The notes under the pieces: model-generated | What the model saw: the letters and a program-made list of their open reading frames with translations, nothing else | The model's database searches: none | Told to the model about the DNA's origin: nothing | DNA from: Pseudomonas sp. FEN | GTDB taxonomy: Bacteria; Pseudomonadota; Gammaproteobacteria; Pseudomonadales; Pseudomonadaceae | DNA length: 64,000 bases | Assembly: GCF_904067045.1 (NCBI RefSeq) | Contig: NZ_CAJFDC010000036.1 | Coordinates: 637,001 to 701,000, forward strand | Direction of reading: 5' to 3' | Position numbers and translations under genes: made by a program | Shown here: positions 25,530-34,223 of the stretch, one piece after another | Position numbering within the stretch: position 1 is the stretch's first letter | How the letters are laid out: each line of letters starts with the position of its first letter

Positions 25530-25861
25530 CTGTAGGCGCCGGCTTGCCGACGATGAGGCCCGGTAATCCTTGTATAGGCCTTGTGGACGCTATCGCCGCG
25601 CTGCGGTGCCCTGACAATCCCTGATTCCGCCTGGTTAAGAGCGATCTTGAGTTTGGCCGAGATTTGTGGAAAGCGGGTTTGTCGGAATGCCGCACCGCCG
25701 CTCCGGGGCGCGAAGCGGCCCTAAAACCTGGGCGCGCGGTGTGTCCGGTCAACCGAGTTGAGCGGTTTTGCGGCCGCTTCGCAGCCGAACGCGGGCAAGC
25801 CCGCTCGCCACAAGACCGCGTTCTGTTTCGAATTTGACTGATAAGCCGGCTCGCCACAGGT
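25530..25861. repeat. REP-rich intergenic block between modE and comF
   Basis: Several REP units: tgtaggcgccggcttgccga (25531), gtggaaagcgggtttgtcgg (about 25669), the paired cgaagcggcc..ggccgcttcgcagccgaac with gcgggcaagcccgctcgccaca (to about 25811), and aagccggctcgccacagg (about 25843-25860). The block contains no convincing gene; open frames through it follow the REP palindromes. Confidence 0.65.
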
Positions 25862-25883
25862 TTTGTTGGTGTCCCTGGGACGG

Positions 25884-26621
25884 CTAGCGGCTTTCCGGAC
25901 TCGGTGTCCGCGCCAGGCAATAGACATCGACCCGTCGCGCACCTTCCTTCATCAGCAGTCGGGCCAGGCTTTCGGTGGTGGCGCCGGTGGTCAGCACATC
26001 GTCCACCAGCGCCAGGTGCAGGCCTTCGACCTGTGCACCGGGCGCCAAGGCAAAGGCGTTCAACAGGTTGCGTCGGCGAGCCCTGGCATCCAGTTCCTGT
26101 TGCGCGATGGTGTCTTGAACACGCAGTAGAAAGTGTTCATCTGCGGAGATTTCCAGGTTCTGGCTCAGCCACGTCGCGAGCATCGCCGCCTGGTTGTAAC
26201 CCCGTTGACGCAAGCGCCGGGTCGCCATGGGTACCGGCAGCAACAGCTCCGGCCTTGGCAAGCCATCGTCAAAGCGCACGCGCAACGCCTGGGCCAGCAA
26301 CTCCCCCAGCAGTCGCCCCAACGGCCATTGGCTCTGGTGCTTGAAACGGGTGATCAGGCTGTCCAGCGGGAAACGGTAGGTCCAGGGTGCTATCACCTGC
26401 TCGAAGGCCGGCGGCTGCTTGAGGCACTGCCCGCAGGTCAGCCCCGCCGCCGACAAGGGCAGGGCGCAGACCTGGCACGCATCCATCAACCAGGGCAGCT
26501 CGCTCTCGCAGGGGGTACAGATCGGGTGAGGGGTGTCGGTGGCCTCATCGCACAACAAACAGGTTTGTTTGTTTTTTAACCAGATGTAAACCGGTCCTGT
26601 GTATCGTGGTTGACAGTGCAT
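25884..26621 (-). CDS. ComF-family phosphoribosyltransferase-like protein
   Basis: A 245-residue protein. N-terminal zinc-ribbon cysteines are present (CLLCDE, CTPC, CQVC, CGQC within residues about 21-66); the C-terminal PRT domain has the PRPP loop LALVDDVLTTGATTESL (about 202-218). ComF proteins support DNA uptake and recombination in competent species; the role in Pseudomonas is not defined. Start ATG 26621 has AAGGA 6 bases upstream, so it is well supported, even though the first 13 codons overlap a BirA-type operator. It is divergent from bioB. Confidence 0.85.
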   Translation of the reverse strand: MHCQPRYTGPVYIWLKNKQTCLLCDEATDTPHPICTPCESELPWLMDACQVCALPLSAAGLTCGQCLKQPPAFEQVIAPWTYRFPLDSLITRFKHQSQWPLGRLLGELLAQALRVRFDDGLPRPELLLPVPMATRRLRQRGYNQAAMLATWLSQNLEISADEHFLLRVQDTIAQQELDARARRRNLLNAFALAPGAQVEGLHLALVDDVLTTGATTESLARLLMKEGARRVDVYCLARTPSPESR

Positions 26622-26638
26622 GCGTCTTCCTTAAATAT
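26585..26638 (+). promoter_or_regulatory. BirA-type biotin operator overlapping the bioB promoter
   Basis: TGTAAACC (26585-26592) and GGTTGACA (26608-26615) form the dyad with a 15-bp spacer seen in BirA operators (TGTAAACC..GGTTTACA). The right arm contains TTGACA (26610-26615), a perfect -35; a plausible -10 is TTAAAT or AAATAT at 26631-26638. This promoter would read into bioB, about 78 bp further on. Binding of biotinyl-AMP-BirA would cover the -35. The left arm lies inside the comF coding sequence. Confidence 0.7.
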
Positions 26639-26715
26639 GCCGAGCATCCGTGTCGCGTCTGTGGGTATTCCTTTGCCCCAGCCGCTTGCCCAGCATAAAA
26701 CAAGGAACTCCACCG

Positions 26716-27771
26716 ATGAGCGCCAGCACCACCGCCACTTTGCGTCACGATTGGTCTTTAGCCGAGGTCAAGGCGCTGTTCGTTCAGCCGTTCAATGACC
26801 TGCTGTTCCAGGCGCAAACCGTGCACCGCGCGCACTTCGATGCCAATCGCGTGCAAGTGTCGACCCTGCTGTCGATCAAGACCGGCGCCTGCCCGGAAGA
26901 CTGCAAGTACTGCCCGCAGTCCGGTCACTACAACACCGGGCTGGAAAAAGAAAAACTGATGGAAGTGCAGAAAGTGCTGGAGGAGGCCGCGCGGGCCAAG
27001 GCCATCGGCTCGACGCGTTTCTGCATGGGCGCGGCGTGGAAACATCCGTCGGCCAAGGACATGCCCTACGTGTTGCAGATGGTCAAAGGGGTGAAGGCCA
27101 TGGGCCTGGAAACCTGCATGACCCTGGGCAAGCTCGACCAGGAGCAGACCGCCGCCCTGGCCGACGCCGGCCTCGACTACTACAACCACAACCTCGACAC
27201 CTCGCCGGAGTTCTACGGCAGCATCATCACTACCCGGACCTACGGCGAGCGTCTGGAGACCCTGGCCTATGTGCGTGATGCCGGGATGAAGATCTGCTCC
27301 GGCGGTATCCTTGGCATGGGCGAGTCCCTTGACGACCGCGCCGGGCTGTTGATCCAGTTGGCGAACCTGCCGGAACACCCGGAGTCGGTGCCGATCAACA
27401 TGCTGGTGAAGGTCGCCGGTACGCCGCTGGAAAATGCCGATGACGTCGATCCGTTCGATTTCATCCGCATGCTCGCCGTGGCGCGGATCCTGATGCCGCA
27501 ATCCCATGTCCGCCTGTCGGCCGGCCGCGAGGCGATGAATGACCAGATGCAGGCCCTGGCGTTCTTTGCCGGTGCCAACTCGATCTTCTACGGCGATAAA
27601 TTGCTCACCACCGCCAACCCGCAGGCCGACAAGGACATGCAGTTGTTCGCGCGCCTGGGCATCCAGCCCGAGGCCCGTGAAGAGCATGCCGACGAAGTGC
27701 ACCAGGCCGCCATCGAGCAGGCGTTGGTCGAGCAAAAGAGCAGCGGGCAGTTTTACAACGCCGCTGTCTGA
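26716..27771 (+). CDS. bioB: Biotin synthase
   Basis: A 351-residue radical SAM enzyme. The [4Fe-4S] motif is CPEDCKYCPQ (residues about 60-69); other conserved parts are GLETCMTLGKL, YYNHNLDTSPEFY and SAGREAMNDQMQ. It inserts sulfur into dethiobiotin using two SAM and a [2Fe-2S] cluster. ATG 26716 (MSASTTATLRHDW) has AAGGAAC upstream; the longer frame from 26650 has no ribosome site. It is the first gene of bioBFHCD under a BirA-type operator. Confidence 0.97.
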   Translation: MSASTTATLRHDWSLAEVKALFVQPFNDLLFQAQTVHRAHFDANRVQVSTLLSIKTGACPEDCKYCPQSGHYNTGLEKEKLMEVQKVLEEAARAKAIGSTRFCMGAAWKHPSAKDMPYVLQMVKGVKAMGLETCMTLGKLDQEQTAALADAGLDYYNHNLDTSPEFYGSIITTRTYGERLETLAYVRDAGMKICSGGILGMGESLDDRAGLLIQLANLPEHPESVPINMLVKVAGTPLENADDVDPFDFIRMLAVARILMPQSHVRLSAGREAMNDQMQALAFFAGANSIFYGDKLLTTANPQADKDMQLFARLGIQPEAREEHADEVHQAAIEQALVEQKSSGQFYNAAV

Positions 27772-27806
27772 TCTGCCCCGTTTCCACCCAGGGCACCGAT
27801 TGGCTT

Positions 27807-27881
27807 TGTGGGAGCAGGATTGATCCGCGAAGGCGTCCTTGATGCCGCTGAAAGCTTCGCGGGCAAGCCCTGCTCCTACAA
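27807..27881. repeat. REPIN inside the biotin operon (bioB-bioF)
   Basis: Arms ttgtgggagcaggattgatccgcgaagg and ttcgcgggcaagccctgctcctacaa with a short spacer. It lies in the 150-bp gap between two genes of one operon. Confidence 0.8.
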
Positions 27882-27921
27882 GGTTATGCGGTGTTCTTCG
27901 GATCGCATCTGCGAGGCTCCA

Positions 27922-29112
27922 ATGTCCTTTGATCTCGCCGCCCGGCTGTCCGCCCGGCGTGCCGAAAACCTCTATCGCCAGCGCCCGTTGCTGGAGACTC
28001 CGCAAGGCCCGCGGGTGGTGGTCGATGGTCAGCCCCTGCTGGCCTTCTGTAACAACGACTATCTGGGCCTGGCCAATCATCCGCAGGTCATCGAAGCCTG
28101 GCAGGCCGGCGCGGCGCGCTGGGGTGTCGGCGGTGGTGCCTCGCATCTGGTGATCGGTCACAGCGGGCCGCATCATGCGCTGGAAGAGGCGCTGGCCGAT
28201 CTCACCGGCCGGCCACGTGTGCTGTTGTTCACCACCGGCTACATGGCCAACCTCGGCGCGGTCACCGCCTTGGTGGGGCAGGGTGATACGGTGCTGGAGG
28301 ACCGCCTCAACCACGCGTCGCTGCTGGACGCCGGGTTGCTTTCGGGGGCGCGCTTCAATCGTTACTTGCACAACGATGCCGTCAGCCTCGCCAAGCGTCT
28401 GGAAAAAGCCAGCGGCAATACCCTGGTGGTCACCGACGGGGTCTTCAGCATGGACGGCGACCTCGCCGACTTGCCGGCGCTGGCCCGTGAAACCCGGGCC
28501 AAGGGCGCTTGGCTGATGGTCGACGATGCTCACGGTTTCGGCCCCCTGGGTGCCAATGGCGGCGGTATTGTCGAGCATTTCGGTCTGAGCCAGGAGGACG
28601 TGCCGGTACTGGTCGGCACCCTGGGCAAGGCCTTCGGCACGGCGGGCGCGTTTGTCGCCGGCAGTGAAGAGTTGATCGAAAGTCTGATCCAGTTCGCCCG
28701 CCCCTATATCTACACCACCAGCCAGCCTCCGGCCCTGGCCTGCGCGACATTGAAGAGCCTGGAGCTGTTGCGCGGCGAACACTGGCGGCGCGCGCACCTG
28801 AATGCGCTGATTCGCCAGTTCCGCCAGGGCGCCGAACAGATCGGCCTGACCCTGATGGACAGCTTCACGCCGATCCAGCCGATCCTGATCGGCGACAGCG
28901 GTCGGGCGCTGCGCTTCTCGCAGCTATTACGCGAGCGTGGCCTGATGGTGACGGCGATTCGCCCGCCCACCGTTCCGGCGGGCAGTGCCCGTTTGCGGGT
29001 GACCTTGTCCGCGGCTCACAGCGAGGCGCAGGTGCAGCTATTGTTAGAGGGGCTGGCCTCGTGTTTCAGCGTGTTGGGTCCCTTTGAGCCGTTGGAGCCA
29101 AACCATGCGTGA
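27922..29112 (+). CDS. bioF: 8-amino-7-oxononanoate synthase
   Basis: A 396-residue PLP enzyme starting MSFDLAARLSARRA at ATG 27922 with GAGG upstream. Conserved: NDYLGLANHP, GGGASHLVIGH, the PLP-binding DDAHGFG and the lysine-bearing GTLGKAFGTAGAF. It condenses pimeloyl-ACP with alanine to give 8-amino-7-oxononanoate. It overlaps bioH by 8 bp. Confidence 0.96.
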   Translation: MSFDLAARLSARRAENLYRQRPLLETPQGPRVVVDGQPLLAFCNNDYLGLANHPQVIEAWQAGAARWGVGGGASHLVIGHSGPHHALEEALADLTGRPRVLLFTTGYMANLGAVTALVGQGDTVLEDRLNHASLLDAGLLSGARFNRYLHNDAVSLAKRLEKASGNTLVVTDGVFSMDGDLADLPALARETRAKGAWLMVDDAHGFGPLGANGGGIVEHFGLSQEDVPVLVGTLGKAFGTAGAFVAGSEELIESLIQFARPYIYTTSQPPALACATLKSLELLRGEHWRRAHLNALIRQFRQGAEQIGLTLMDSFTPIQPILIGDSGRALRFSQLLRERGLMVTAIRPPTVPAGSARLRVTLSAAHSEAQVQLLLEGLASCFSVLGPFEPLEPNHA

Positions 29113-29836
29113 TCGTCTGATCCTGTTGCCCGGTTGGGGTCTCGGCATTTCGCCGCTGGAACCCCTGGCCGCGGCCTTGCGCGGGCTGGATGAGCACTTG
29201 CGGGTAGAAATCGAACCTTTGCCGGAACTGGTCTCGGGTGACCCCGACGAGTGGCTCGACGAACTGGACGCCAGTCTGCCGGACAATGCCTGGCTGGGTG
29301 GCTGGTCCCTGGGCGGAATGTTGGCCTCGGCGTTGGCGGCGCGGCGCGGCGAGCGCTGCTGCGGGCTGCTGACGCTGGCGAGCAATCCGTGTTTCGTGGT
29401 GGGTGAAGGCTGGCCCGGCGCGATGGCGAATGACACCTTTGACCTGTTCCTGGCTGGCTGTCGGGCCGATCCGCAGATGACCCTCAAGCGCTTCAGCCTG
29501 CTCTGTGCCCAGGGCTCGGCGGACCCGCGCGGACAGGCGCGATTGCTCTTGGCCGGTGCGCCGAATACCGCGTCATCCGTTCTGTTGAACGGGCTGGAGG
29601 TGCTGGCACAACTGGATACCCGGCCCGCGCTGCAAGCCTATCGCGGTCCGCAACTGCACCTGTTCGCCGGCCAGGATGGCCTGGTGCCGGCCGAAGCCGC
29701 CAGTGATCTGCTGGCGCTGCTGCCGGATGTCGAAGTCGGCCTGATCGAACAGGCCGGCCACGCTTTTCTGCTGGACGACCCCCATGGAGTGGCCGGGGCT
29801 ATCCAAGCCTTCTTGCATGAGTCCGGTGATGACTGA
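29105..29836 (+). CDS. bioH: Pimeloyl-ACP methyl ester esterase
   Basis: A 243-residue alpha/beta hydrolase starting MRDRLILLPGWGLG. The nucleophile serine is in GWSLGGML (residues about 74-81), the aspartate is probably in FAGQDGLVPAEAA, and the histidine is in QAGHAFLLDDP. It removes the methyl group placed by BioC once the pimeloyl chain is complete. Start ATG 29105 overlaps bioF, and the gene overlaps bioC by 8 bp. The position inside the bio operon is normal for Pseudomonas. Confidence 0.93.
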   Translation: MRDRLILLPGWGLGISPLEPLAAALRGLDEHLRVEIEPLPELVSGDPDEWLDELDASLPDNAWLGGWSLGGMLASALAARRGERCCGLLTLASNPCFVVGEGWPGAMANDTFDLFLAGCRADPQMTLKRFSLLCAQGSADPRGQARLLLAGAPNTASSVLLNGLEVLAQLDTRPALQAYRGPQLHLFAGQDGLVPAEAASDLLALLPDVEVGLIEQAGHAFLLDDPHGVAGAIQAFLHESGDD

Positions 29837-30641
29837 TCTTTCCCATCCTGTCTTGCCGGGCGGCCTGCCCGACAAGCGTCAGGTCGCGGCCTCGTTTTCC
29901 CGCGCGGCGGCCAGCTATGACAGCGTCGCCCAACTGCAGCGCGATGTCGGTCACGAATTGCTTGGGCGCCTGCCGGGCGACCTGAGTCCGTCCCGTTGGC
30001 TCGATATGGGTTGTGGCACCGGTTATTTCAGCCGAGCCCTGGCGGCTCGCTTCAGCCCGGGCGAAGGCGTGGCGCTGGATATTGCCCAGGGCATGCTGGA
30101 GCATGCGCGTCCGCTGGGCGGTGCCCGGCACTTTGTCGCCGGGGATGCCGAGCGCCTGCCGTTGCTGGCCGGCAGCTGCGACCTGGTGTTCTCCAGCCTG
30201 GCGGTGCAGTGGTGCGCCGATTTCGCCTCGGTGCTCGCCGAAGCCCGCCGGGTCTTGCGGCCAGGCGGCAGCATGGCCTTCGCCAGCCTGTGTGTCGGCA
30301 CCCTGCACGAGTTGCGGGAAAGCTGGCGGGCGGTGGATGGCCTGGTGCACGTCAACCGCTTCCGGTTGTTCAGCGACTATCAGCAGTTGTGCCGGGACAG
30401 CGGTCTGCGGGTGCTCAGCCTGGAAAGCCGGCCACAGGTGCTGCACTACCCGGATGTGCGCAGCTTGACCCATGAGCTCAAGGCGCTGGGCGCGCATAAC
30501 CTCAATCCTGGCCGGCCAGGCGGTTTGACCGGGCGGGCACGGATTCTCGGATTGATGCAGGCCTATGAACAGTTTCGCCAGGCCGAGGGTCTGCCGGCGA
30601 CCTATCAGGTGGTCTACGCCATTCTGGAGAAACCGCTATGA
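29829..30641 (+). CDS. bioC: Malonyl-ACP O-methyltransferase
   Basis: A 270-residue SAM methyltransferase: MTDLSHPVLPGGLPDKRQVAASFSRAA at the start (split as residues 1-27), motif I LDMGCGTGYFSRAL (about 57-70), and LVFSSLAVQWC later. It methylates malonyl-ACP so that fatty-acid synthase will accept it as a disguised pimelate precursor. ATG 29829 overlaps the bioH end; ATG 29817 is an alternative. It overlaps bioD by 4 bp. Confidence 0.93.
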   Translation: MTDLSHPVLPGGLPDKRQVAASFSRAAASYDSVAQLQRDVGHELLGRLPGDLSPSRWLDMGCGTGYFSRALAARFSPGEGVALDIAQGMLEHARPLGGARHFVAGDAERLPLLAGSCDLVFSSLAVQWCADFASVLAEARRVLRPGGSMAFASLCVGTLHELRESWRAVDGLVHVNRFRLFSDYQQLCRDSGLRVLSLESRPQVLHYPDVRSLTHELKALGAHNLNPGRPGGLTGRARILGLMQAYEQFRQAEGLPATYQVVYAILEKPL

Positions 30642-31318
30642 GTGTGGCCTATTTCATTGCCGGCACCGACACCGACGTGGGCAAAACCACGATTGCCACC
30701 GGGTTGCTGCACGCGGCCCATCAGGCCGGCCTGAGCACCGCGGCGGGCAAGCCGGTGGCGTCCGGCTGCGAGGTCACGCCCGCGGGGCTGCGCAACGCCG
30801 ATGCCCTGGCGTTGCTGGCGGAATGTTCGCTGCCGCTGAGCTACGCCGAGGTCAATCCGGTGGCCCTCGAGCCGGCGATTGCCCCGCATCTGGCGGCGCG
30901 CGAGGCTGGGGTGATGTTGACCGTACAGTCCTTGCTGGGACCGATGCGGCAGGTGTTGGCCAAAGGGGCCGACTTCACCCTGATCGAGGGGGCCGGGGGC
31001 TGGCGGGTGCCGCTGGCGGACCAGGCCAGCCTGTCGGATCTGGCCCAGGCGCTGGCCTTGCCGGTGATCCTGGTGGTGGGGGTGCGTCTGGGCTGTATCA
31101 ATCATGCCCTGCTGACCGCCGAAGCCATCGCCCGGGATGGGCTGCAACTGGCCGGCTGGGTCGCCAATATCATCGATTCGAAAACCTCGCGCCTGGAAGA
31201 GAACCTCGCGACCCTGGCCGAACGCTTGCCGGCCCCGTGCCTGGGGCGGGTGCCCAGACTCAAGGCGGTGAGTGCCGAAGCCGTGGCGCAGTACCTGCAA
31301 CTGGACTTGCTGGACTAG
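30638..31318 (+). CDS. bioD: Dethiobiotin synthetase
   Basis: A 226-residue ATP-dependent carboxylase. The P-loop is AGTDTDVGKTT (residues about 8-18), followed by GKPVASG and LIEGAGGWRVPL. It closes the ureido ring of dethiobiotin. It is the last gene of bioBFHCD and starts by an ATGA overlap with bioC. A short AGCGC..GCGCT dyad follows at about 31322-31340, but I see no strong terminator. Confidence 0.96.
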   Translation: MSVAYFIAGTDTDVGKTTIATGLLHAAHQAGLSTAAGKPVASGCEVTPAGLRNADALALLAECSLPLSYAEVNPVALEPAIAPHLAAREAGVMLTVQSLLGPMRQVLAKGADFTLIEGAGGWRVPLADQASLSDLAQALALPVILVVGVRLGCINHALLTAEAIARDGLQLAGWVANIIDSKTSRLEENLATLAERLPAPCLGRVPRLKAVSAEAVAQYLQLDLLD

Positions 31319-31462
31319 GCTGAGCGCTTTAGCGCTCTTGGGGGGATTCCCTAAGACTCTGACTATCGCTAGGCAATTTGCCATTATTGTTTTTGACGGG
31401 TGTTTCTTTGACAGGTCTGGTTAAATGCAGACTGTCGATTATGTATCCAGTCGAGTTCGCCC

Positions 31463-31756
31463 ATGGAAATCTCAGGAAATACCGCTGTTTATGCCGGTCT
31501 GAGCACTATTCGCTCCGGGCAGAACCGTGTCGACCAGGCCGCCAGCCAGATCGCCGACACCACGATCGAGCGCTCGCTCAAGAGCCAGTCGTCCGATACC
31601 CAGGTCAACCGCCTGTTGTCGGTGGACCGCAGCCAGCAGGATCTGTCGAGCAGCATGGTGGACATGTCCCAGGGCAAGCTCCAGGTCGAGTTGGGCGCCA
31701 AGGTGGCCAAGGCCTCGGACCAGGCGCTGGGTACGTTGATCGATACCTACGCTTGA
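31463..31756 (+). CDS. Conserved small protein of unknown function, rod/hook-like N-terminus
   Basis: A 97-residue soluble, helical protein starting MEISGNTAVYAGLSTIRSGQ. The N-terminal pattern (small residues, GLSTIRSGQNRVDQAASQIAD across residues 12-32) resembles the first helix of flagellar rod/hook proteins and YjfB-like putative motility proteins. It has many Ser, Gln and Asp residues and no signal peptide or membrane segment. It sits alone between the biotin operon and the acyl-CoA dehydrogenase, with a possible TTGACA 5-prime of it at about 31408. No firm function can be given. Confidence 0.6.
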   Translation: MEISGNTAVYAGLSTIRSGQNRVDQAASQIADTTIERSLKSQSSDTQVNRLLSVDRSQQDLSSSMVDMSQGKLQVELGAKVAKASDQALGTLIDTYA

Positions 31757-31816
31757 TGGGGTGGGCAACACCAATACTGTTCAACTACGAATGATCTCTC
31801 AAGCCTGACCGAGATT

Positions 31817-31964
31817 TGTGGCGAGTGGGCTTGCCCACGCTCGGCTGCGCAGCAGCCGCAAAACCGGCCGCCTCGGTCTATCTGATACACCGGATTCGCA
31901 GGTTTTAGGGCTGCTTCGCAACCCTGAGCGGCGGTGCGGCGTTCCGACAAGCCCGCTCGCCACA
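31817..31964. repeat. REPIN upstream of the first acyl-CoA dehydrogenase
   Basis: Left arm tgtggcgagtgggcttgccc with gctgcgcagcagcc, right arm gggctgcttcgcaaccc ... caagcccgctcgccaca; same tgtggcgag subtype as at 1039-1171. The rest of the 464-bp gap holds the promoter and PsrA-type site described separately. Confidence 0.8.
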
Positions 31965-32115
31965 GCGGCGATTCCTGAACTTCTCCCTCGTTTCATAAGC
32001 CCCCGCTTAGCCTCGACTATTCTTTCCATGACGCGCCCCTGGCTGCCCTTCAAGGCTGTCGGTCTTTTCCTGCGCCTCTTTCAGCCATGTATGACGAATG
32101 GATTATGAACGACAC

Positions 32116-32160
32116 TTGACAAGGATTGAGCGCAAACGTATGTTTCAAACAACCGTTTGA
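32116..32160 (+). promoter_or_regulatory. Sigma-70 promoter with PsrA-type operator
   Basis: TTGACA (32116-32121), a 17-bp spacer, TATGTT (32139-32144), then directly TCAAAC-AACC-GTTTGA (32145-32160). The dyad fits the PsrA consensus (G/C)AAAC N2-4 GTTT(G/C). Overlapping the expected transcription start, it is placed for repression that long-chain fatty acids would relieve. The ATG of the dehydrogenase is 60 bp further on. Confidence 0.68.
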
Positions 32161-32220
32161 CCGGCGTGGCAAATCGACGCGGTCGCTTATTCCAGGATTC
32201 ATCAGCAGAGGTTTATCGCT

Positions 32221-34026
32221 ATGCCTGACTACAAGGCCCCCTTGCGTGATATTCGCTTCGTCCGCGACGAGCTGCTCGGTTACGAAGCGCACTATCAGAG
32301 CCTGCCGGCATGCCAGGACGCTACCCCGGACATGGTTGACGCCATTCTCGAGGAAGGCGCCAAGTTTTGTGAGCAGGTACTGGCTCCGTTGAACCGGGTC
32401 GGCGACACCGAAGGTTGCACCTGGAGCGAGTCCGGCGTTAAGACCCCGAGCGGTTTCAAGGAAGCCTACAAGCAGTTCGTCGAAGGCGGCTGGCCAAGCC
32501 TGGCCCACGACGTCGAACACGGCGGCCAGGGTCTGCCGGAGTCCCTGGGCCTGGCGGTCAGCGAAATGGTCGGCGAAGCCAACTGGTCGTGGGGCATGTA
32601 CCCGGGCCTGTCCCATGGCGCGATGAACACCATTTCCGAACACGGTACGCCCGAGCAACAAGAGGCCTACCTGACCAAGCTGGTCTCCGGCGAATGGACC
32701 GGCACCATGTGCCTGACCGAACCGCACTGCGGTACCGACCTGGGCATGCTGCGGACCAAGGCCGAGCCTCAGGCCGACGGTTCCTACAAGGTCAGCGGGA
32801 CCAAGATCTTCATTTCGGCCGGTGAACACGACATGGCCGATAACATCGTCCATATCGTCCTGGCACGCCTGCCGGATGCACCGGCTGGTACCAAGGGTAT
32901 TTCGCTGTTCATCGTGCCCAAGTTCCTGCCGAACGCCGATGGTAGCGTCGGCGCGCGCAATGCGGTTTCCTGCGGTTCCCTCGAACACAAGATGGGCATC
33001 CACGGCAACGCCACCTGCGTGATGAACTTCGACGCGGCCACCGGTTTCCTGATCGGCCCGCCGAACAAGGGCCTGAACTGCATGTTCACCTTCATGAACA
33101 CCGCTCGCCTGGGGACCGCGCTGCAAGGTCTGGCCCATGCCGAGATCGGTTTCCAGGGTGGCCTGAAATATGCGCGTGAACGTCTGCAGATGCGCTCCCT
33201 GACTGGCCCGAAAGCGCCGGACAAGGCTGCTGATCCGATCATCGTGCACCCAGACGTGCGTCGCATGCTGCTGACCATGAAGGCCTTCGCCGAAGGTAAC
33301 CGGGCGATGGTCTACTTCACCGCCAAGCAGGTTGATATCGTCAAGTACGGTCAGGATGAAGAAGAGAAGAAGAAAGCCGACGCCCTGCTGGCGTTCATGA
33401 CTCCGATTGCCAAGGCGTTCATGACCGAAGTCGGCTTCGAAGCCGCCAACCATGGCGTGCAGATCTACGGCGGCCACGGCTTTATCGCTGAGTGGGGCAT
33501 GGAGCAGAACGTTCGCGACAGCCGCATTTCGATGCTGTACGAAGGCACCACCGGTATCCAGGCCCTGGATCTGCTGGGGCGCAAAGTGCTGATGACCCAG
33601 GGCGAAGCACTGAAGGGCTTTACCAAGATCGTCCACAAGTTCTGCCAGGCCAACGAAGGCAACGAAGCGGTCAGCGAGTTCGTCGCGCCGCTGGCGGCCA
33701 TCAACAAGGAGTGGGGCGAACTGACCATGAAAGTCGGCATGGCCGCCATGAAGGACCGGGAAGAAGTCGGCGCCGCTTCGGTGGACTACCTGATGTACTC
33801 CGGTTATGCCTGCTTGGCTTACTTCTGGGCCGATATGGCGCGCCTGGCGGCCGAAAAACTGGCCGCCGGTACCAGCGAGGAAGGCTTCTACACCGCCAAG
33901 CTGCAGACCGCGCGTTTCTACTTCCAGCGCATCCTGCCGCGGACCCGCACTCACGTGGCAGCCATGCTGTCGGGCGCCAATAACCTGATGGACATGAAGG
34001 AAGAGAACTTCAGCCTGGGTTACTGA
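32221..34026 (+). CDS. Acyl-CoA dehydrogenase (FadE-type), first of three paralogues
   Basis: A 601-residue member of the long, roughly 600-residue acyl-CoA dehydrogenase branch. N-terminal MPDYKAPLRDIRFV is typical of these pseudomonad enzymes; FAD-binding MCLTEPHCGTDLG (residues about 161-173) and SGTKIFISAGEHDM follow; the C-terminal part has GGHGFIAEWGMEQNVRDSRI and MLYEGTTGIQALDLLGRK, with the glutamate of YEGT as likely catalytic base. It performs the first step of fatty acid beta-oxidation with long or medium chains. Its place after the bio genes matches PA0506 (FadE1) of P. aeruginosa as I recall it. A PsrA-type operator controls it; a terminator follows. Confidence 0.92.
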   Translation: MPDYKAPLRDIRFVRDELLGYEAHYQSLPACQDATPDMVDAILEEGAKFCEQVLAPLNRVGDTEGCTWSESGVKTPSGFKEAYKQFVEGGWPSLAHDVEHGGQGLPESLGLAVSEMVGEANWSWGMYPGLSHGAMNTISEHGTPEQQEAYLTKLVSGEWTGTMCLTEPHCGTDLGMLRTKAEPQADGSYKVSGTKIFISAGEHDMADNIVHIVLARLPDAPAGTKGISLFIVPKFLPNADGSVGARNAVSCGSLEHKMGIHGNATCVMNFDAATGFLIGPPNKGLNCMFTFMNTARLGTALQGLAHAEIGFQGGLKYARERLQMRSLTGPKAPDKAADPIIVHPDVRRMLLTMKAFAEGNRAMVYFTAKQVDIVKYGQDEEEKKKADALLAFMTPIAKAFMTEVGFEAANHGVQIYGGHGFIAEWGMEQNVRDSRISMLYEGTTGIQALDLLGRKVLMTQGEALKGFTKIVHKFCQANEGNEAVSEFVAPLAAINKEWGELTMKVGMAAMKDREEVGAASVDYLMYSGYACLAYFWADMARLAAEKLAAGTSEEGFYTAKLQTARFYFQRILPRTRTHVAAMLSGANNLMDMKEENFSLGY

Positions 34027-34050
34027 GCCGCACTGAGTTCCAGCCTGTGA

Positions 34051-34086
34051 AAAGCCGCTTCGCCCTTGGGCGAAGCGGCTTTTTTG
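34051..34086 (+). terminator. Rho-independent terminator after the first acyl-CoA dehydrogenase
   Basis: Stem AAAGCCGCTTCGCCC / GGGCGAAGCGGCTTTTTT with a TT loop, 24 bp after the stop codon. Confidence 0.93.
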
Positions 34087-34223
34087 CGTGTCCTTCCTGG
34101 CGGTCACGTAGACAAAAAATTCCCGACTGAATCGCTAAGAAGAATCGTTGCGCTGCCGTTAAAGAGATGGCGTTTGTGACTGATGTCACATTGCCGTGCT
34201 TTAAATCTTAAAATACAGGCACA

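Noticed and set aside
25454..25883. A gene in the modE-comF gap
   Set aside because: Open frames on the minus strand follow REP palindromes and have no ribosome site or recognisable sequence.
31319..31462. Flagellar (FliA or sigma-54) promoter for the small rod/hook-like protein
   Set aside because: No TCAAG-N12-GCCGATA or GG-N10-GC match with correct spacing.
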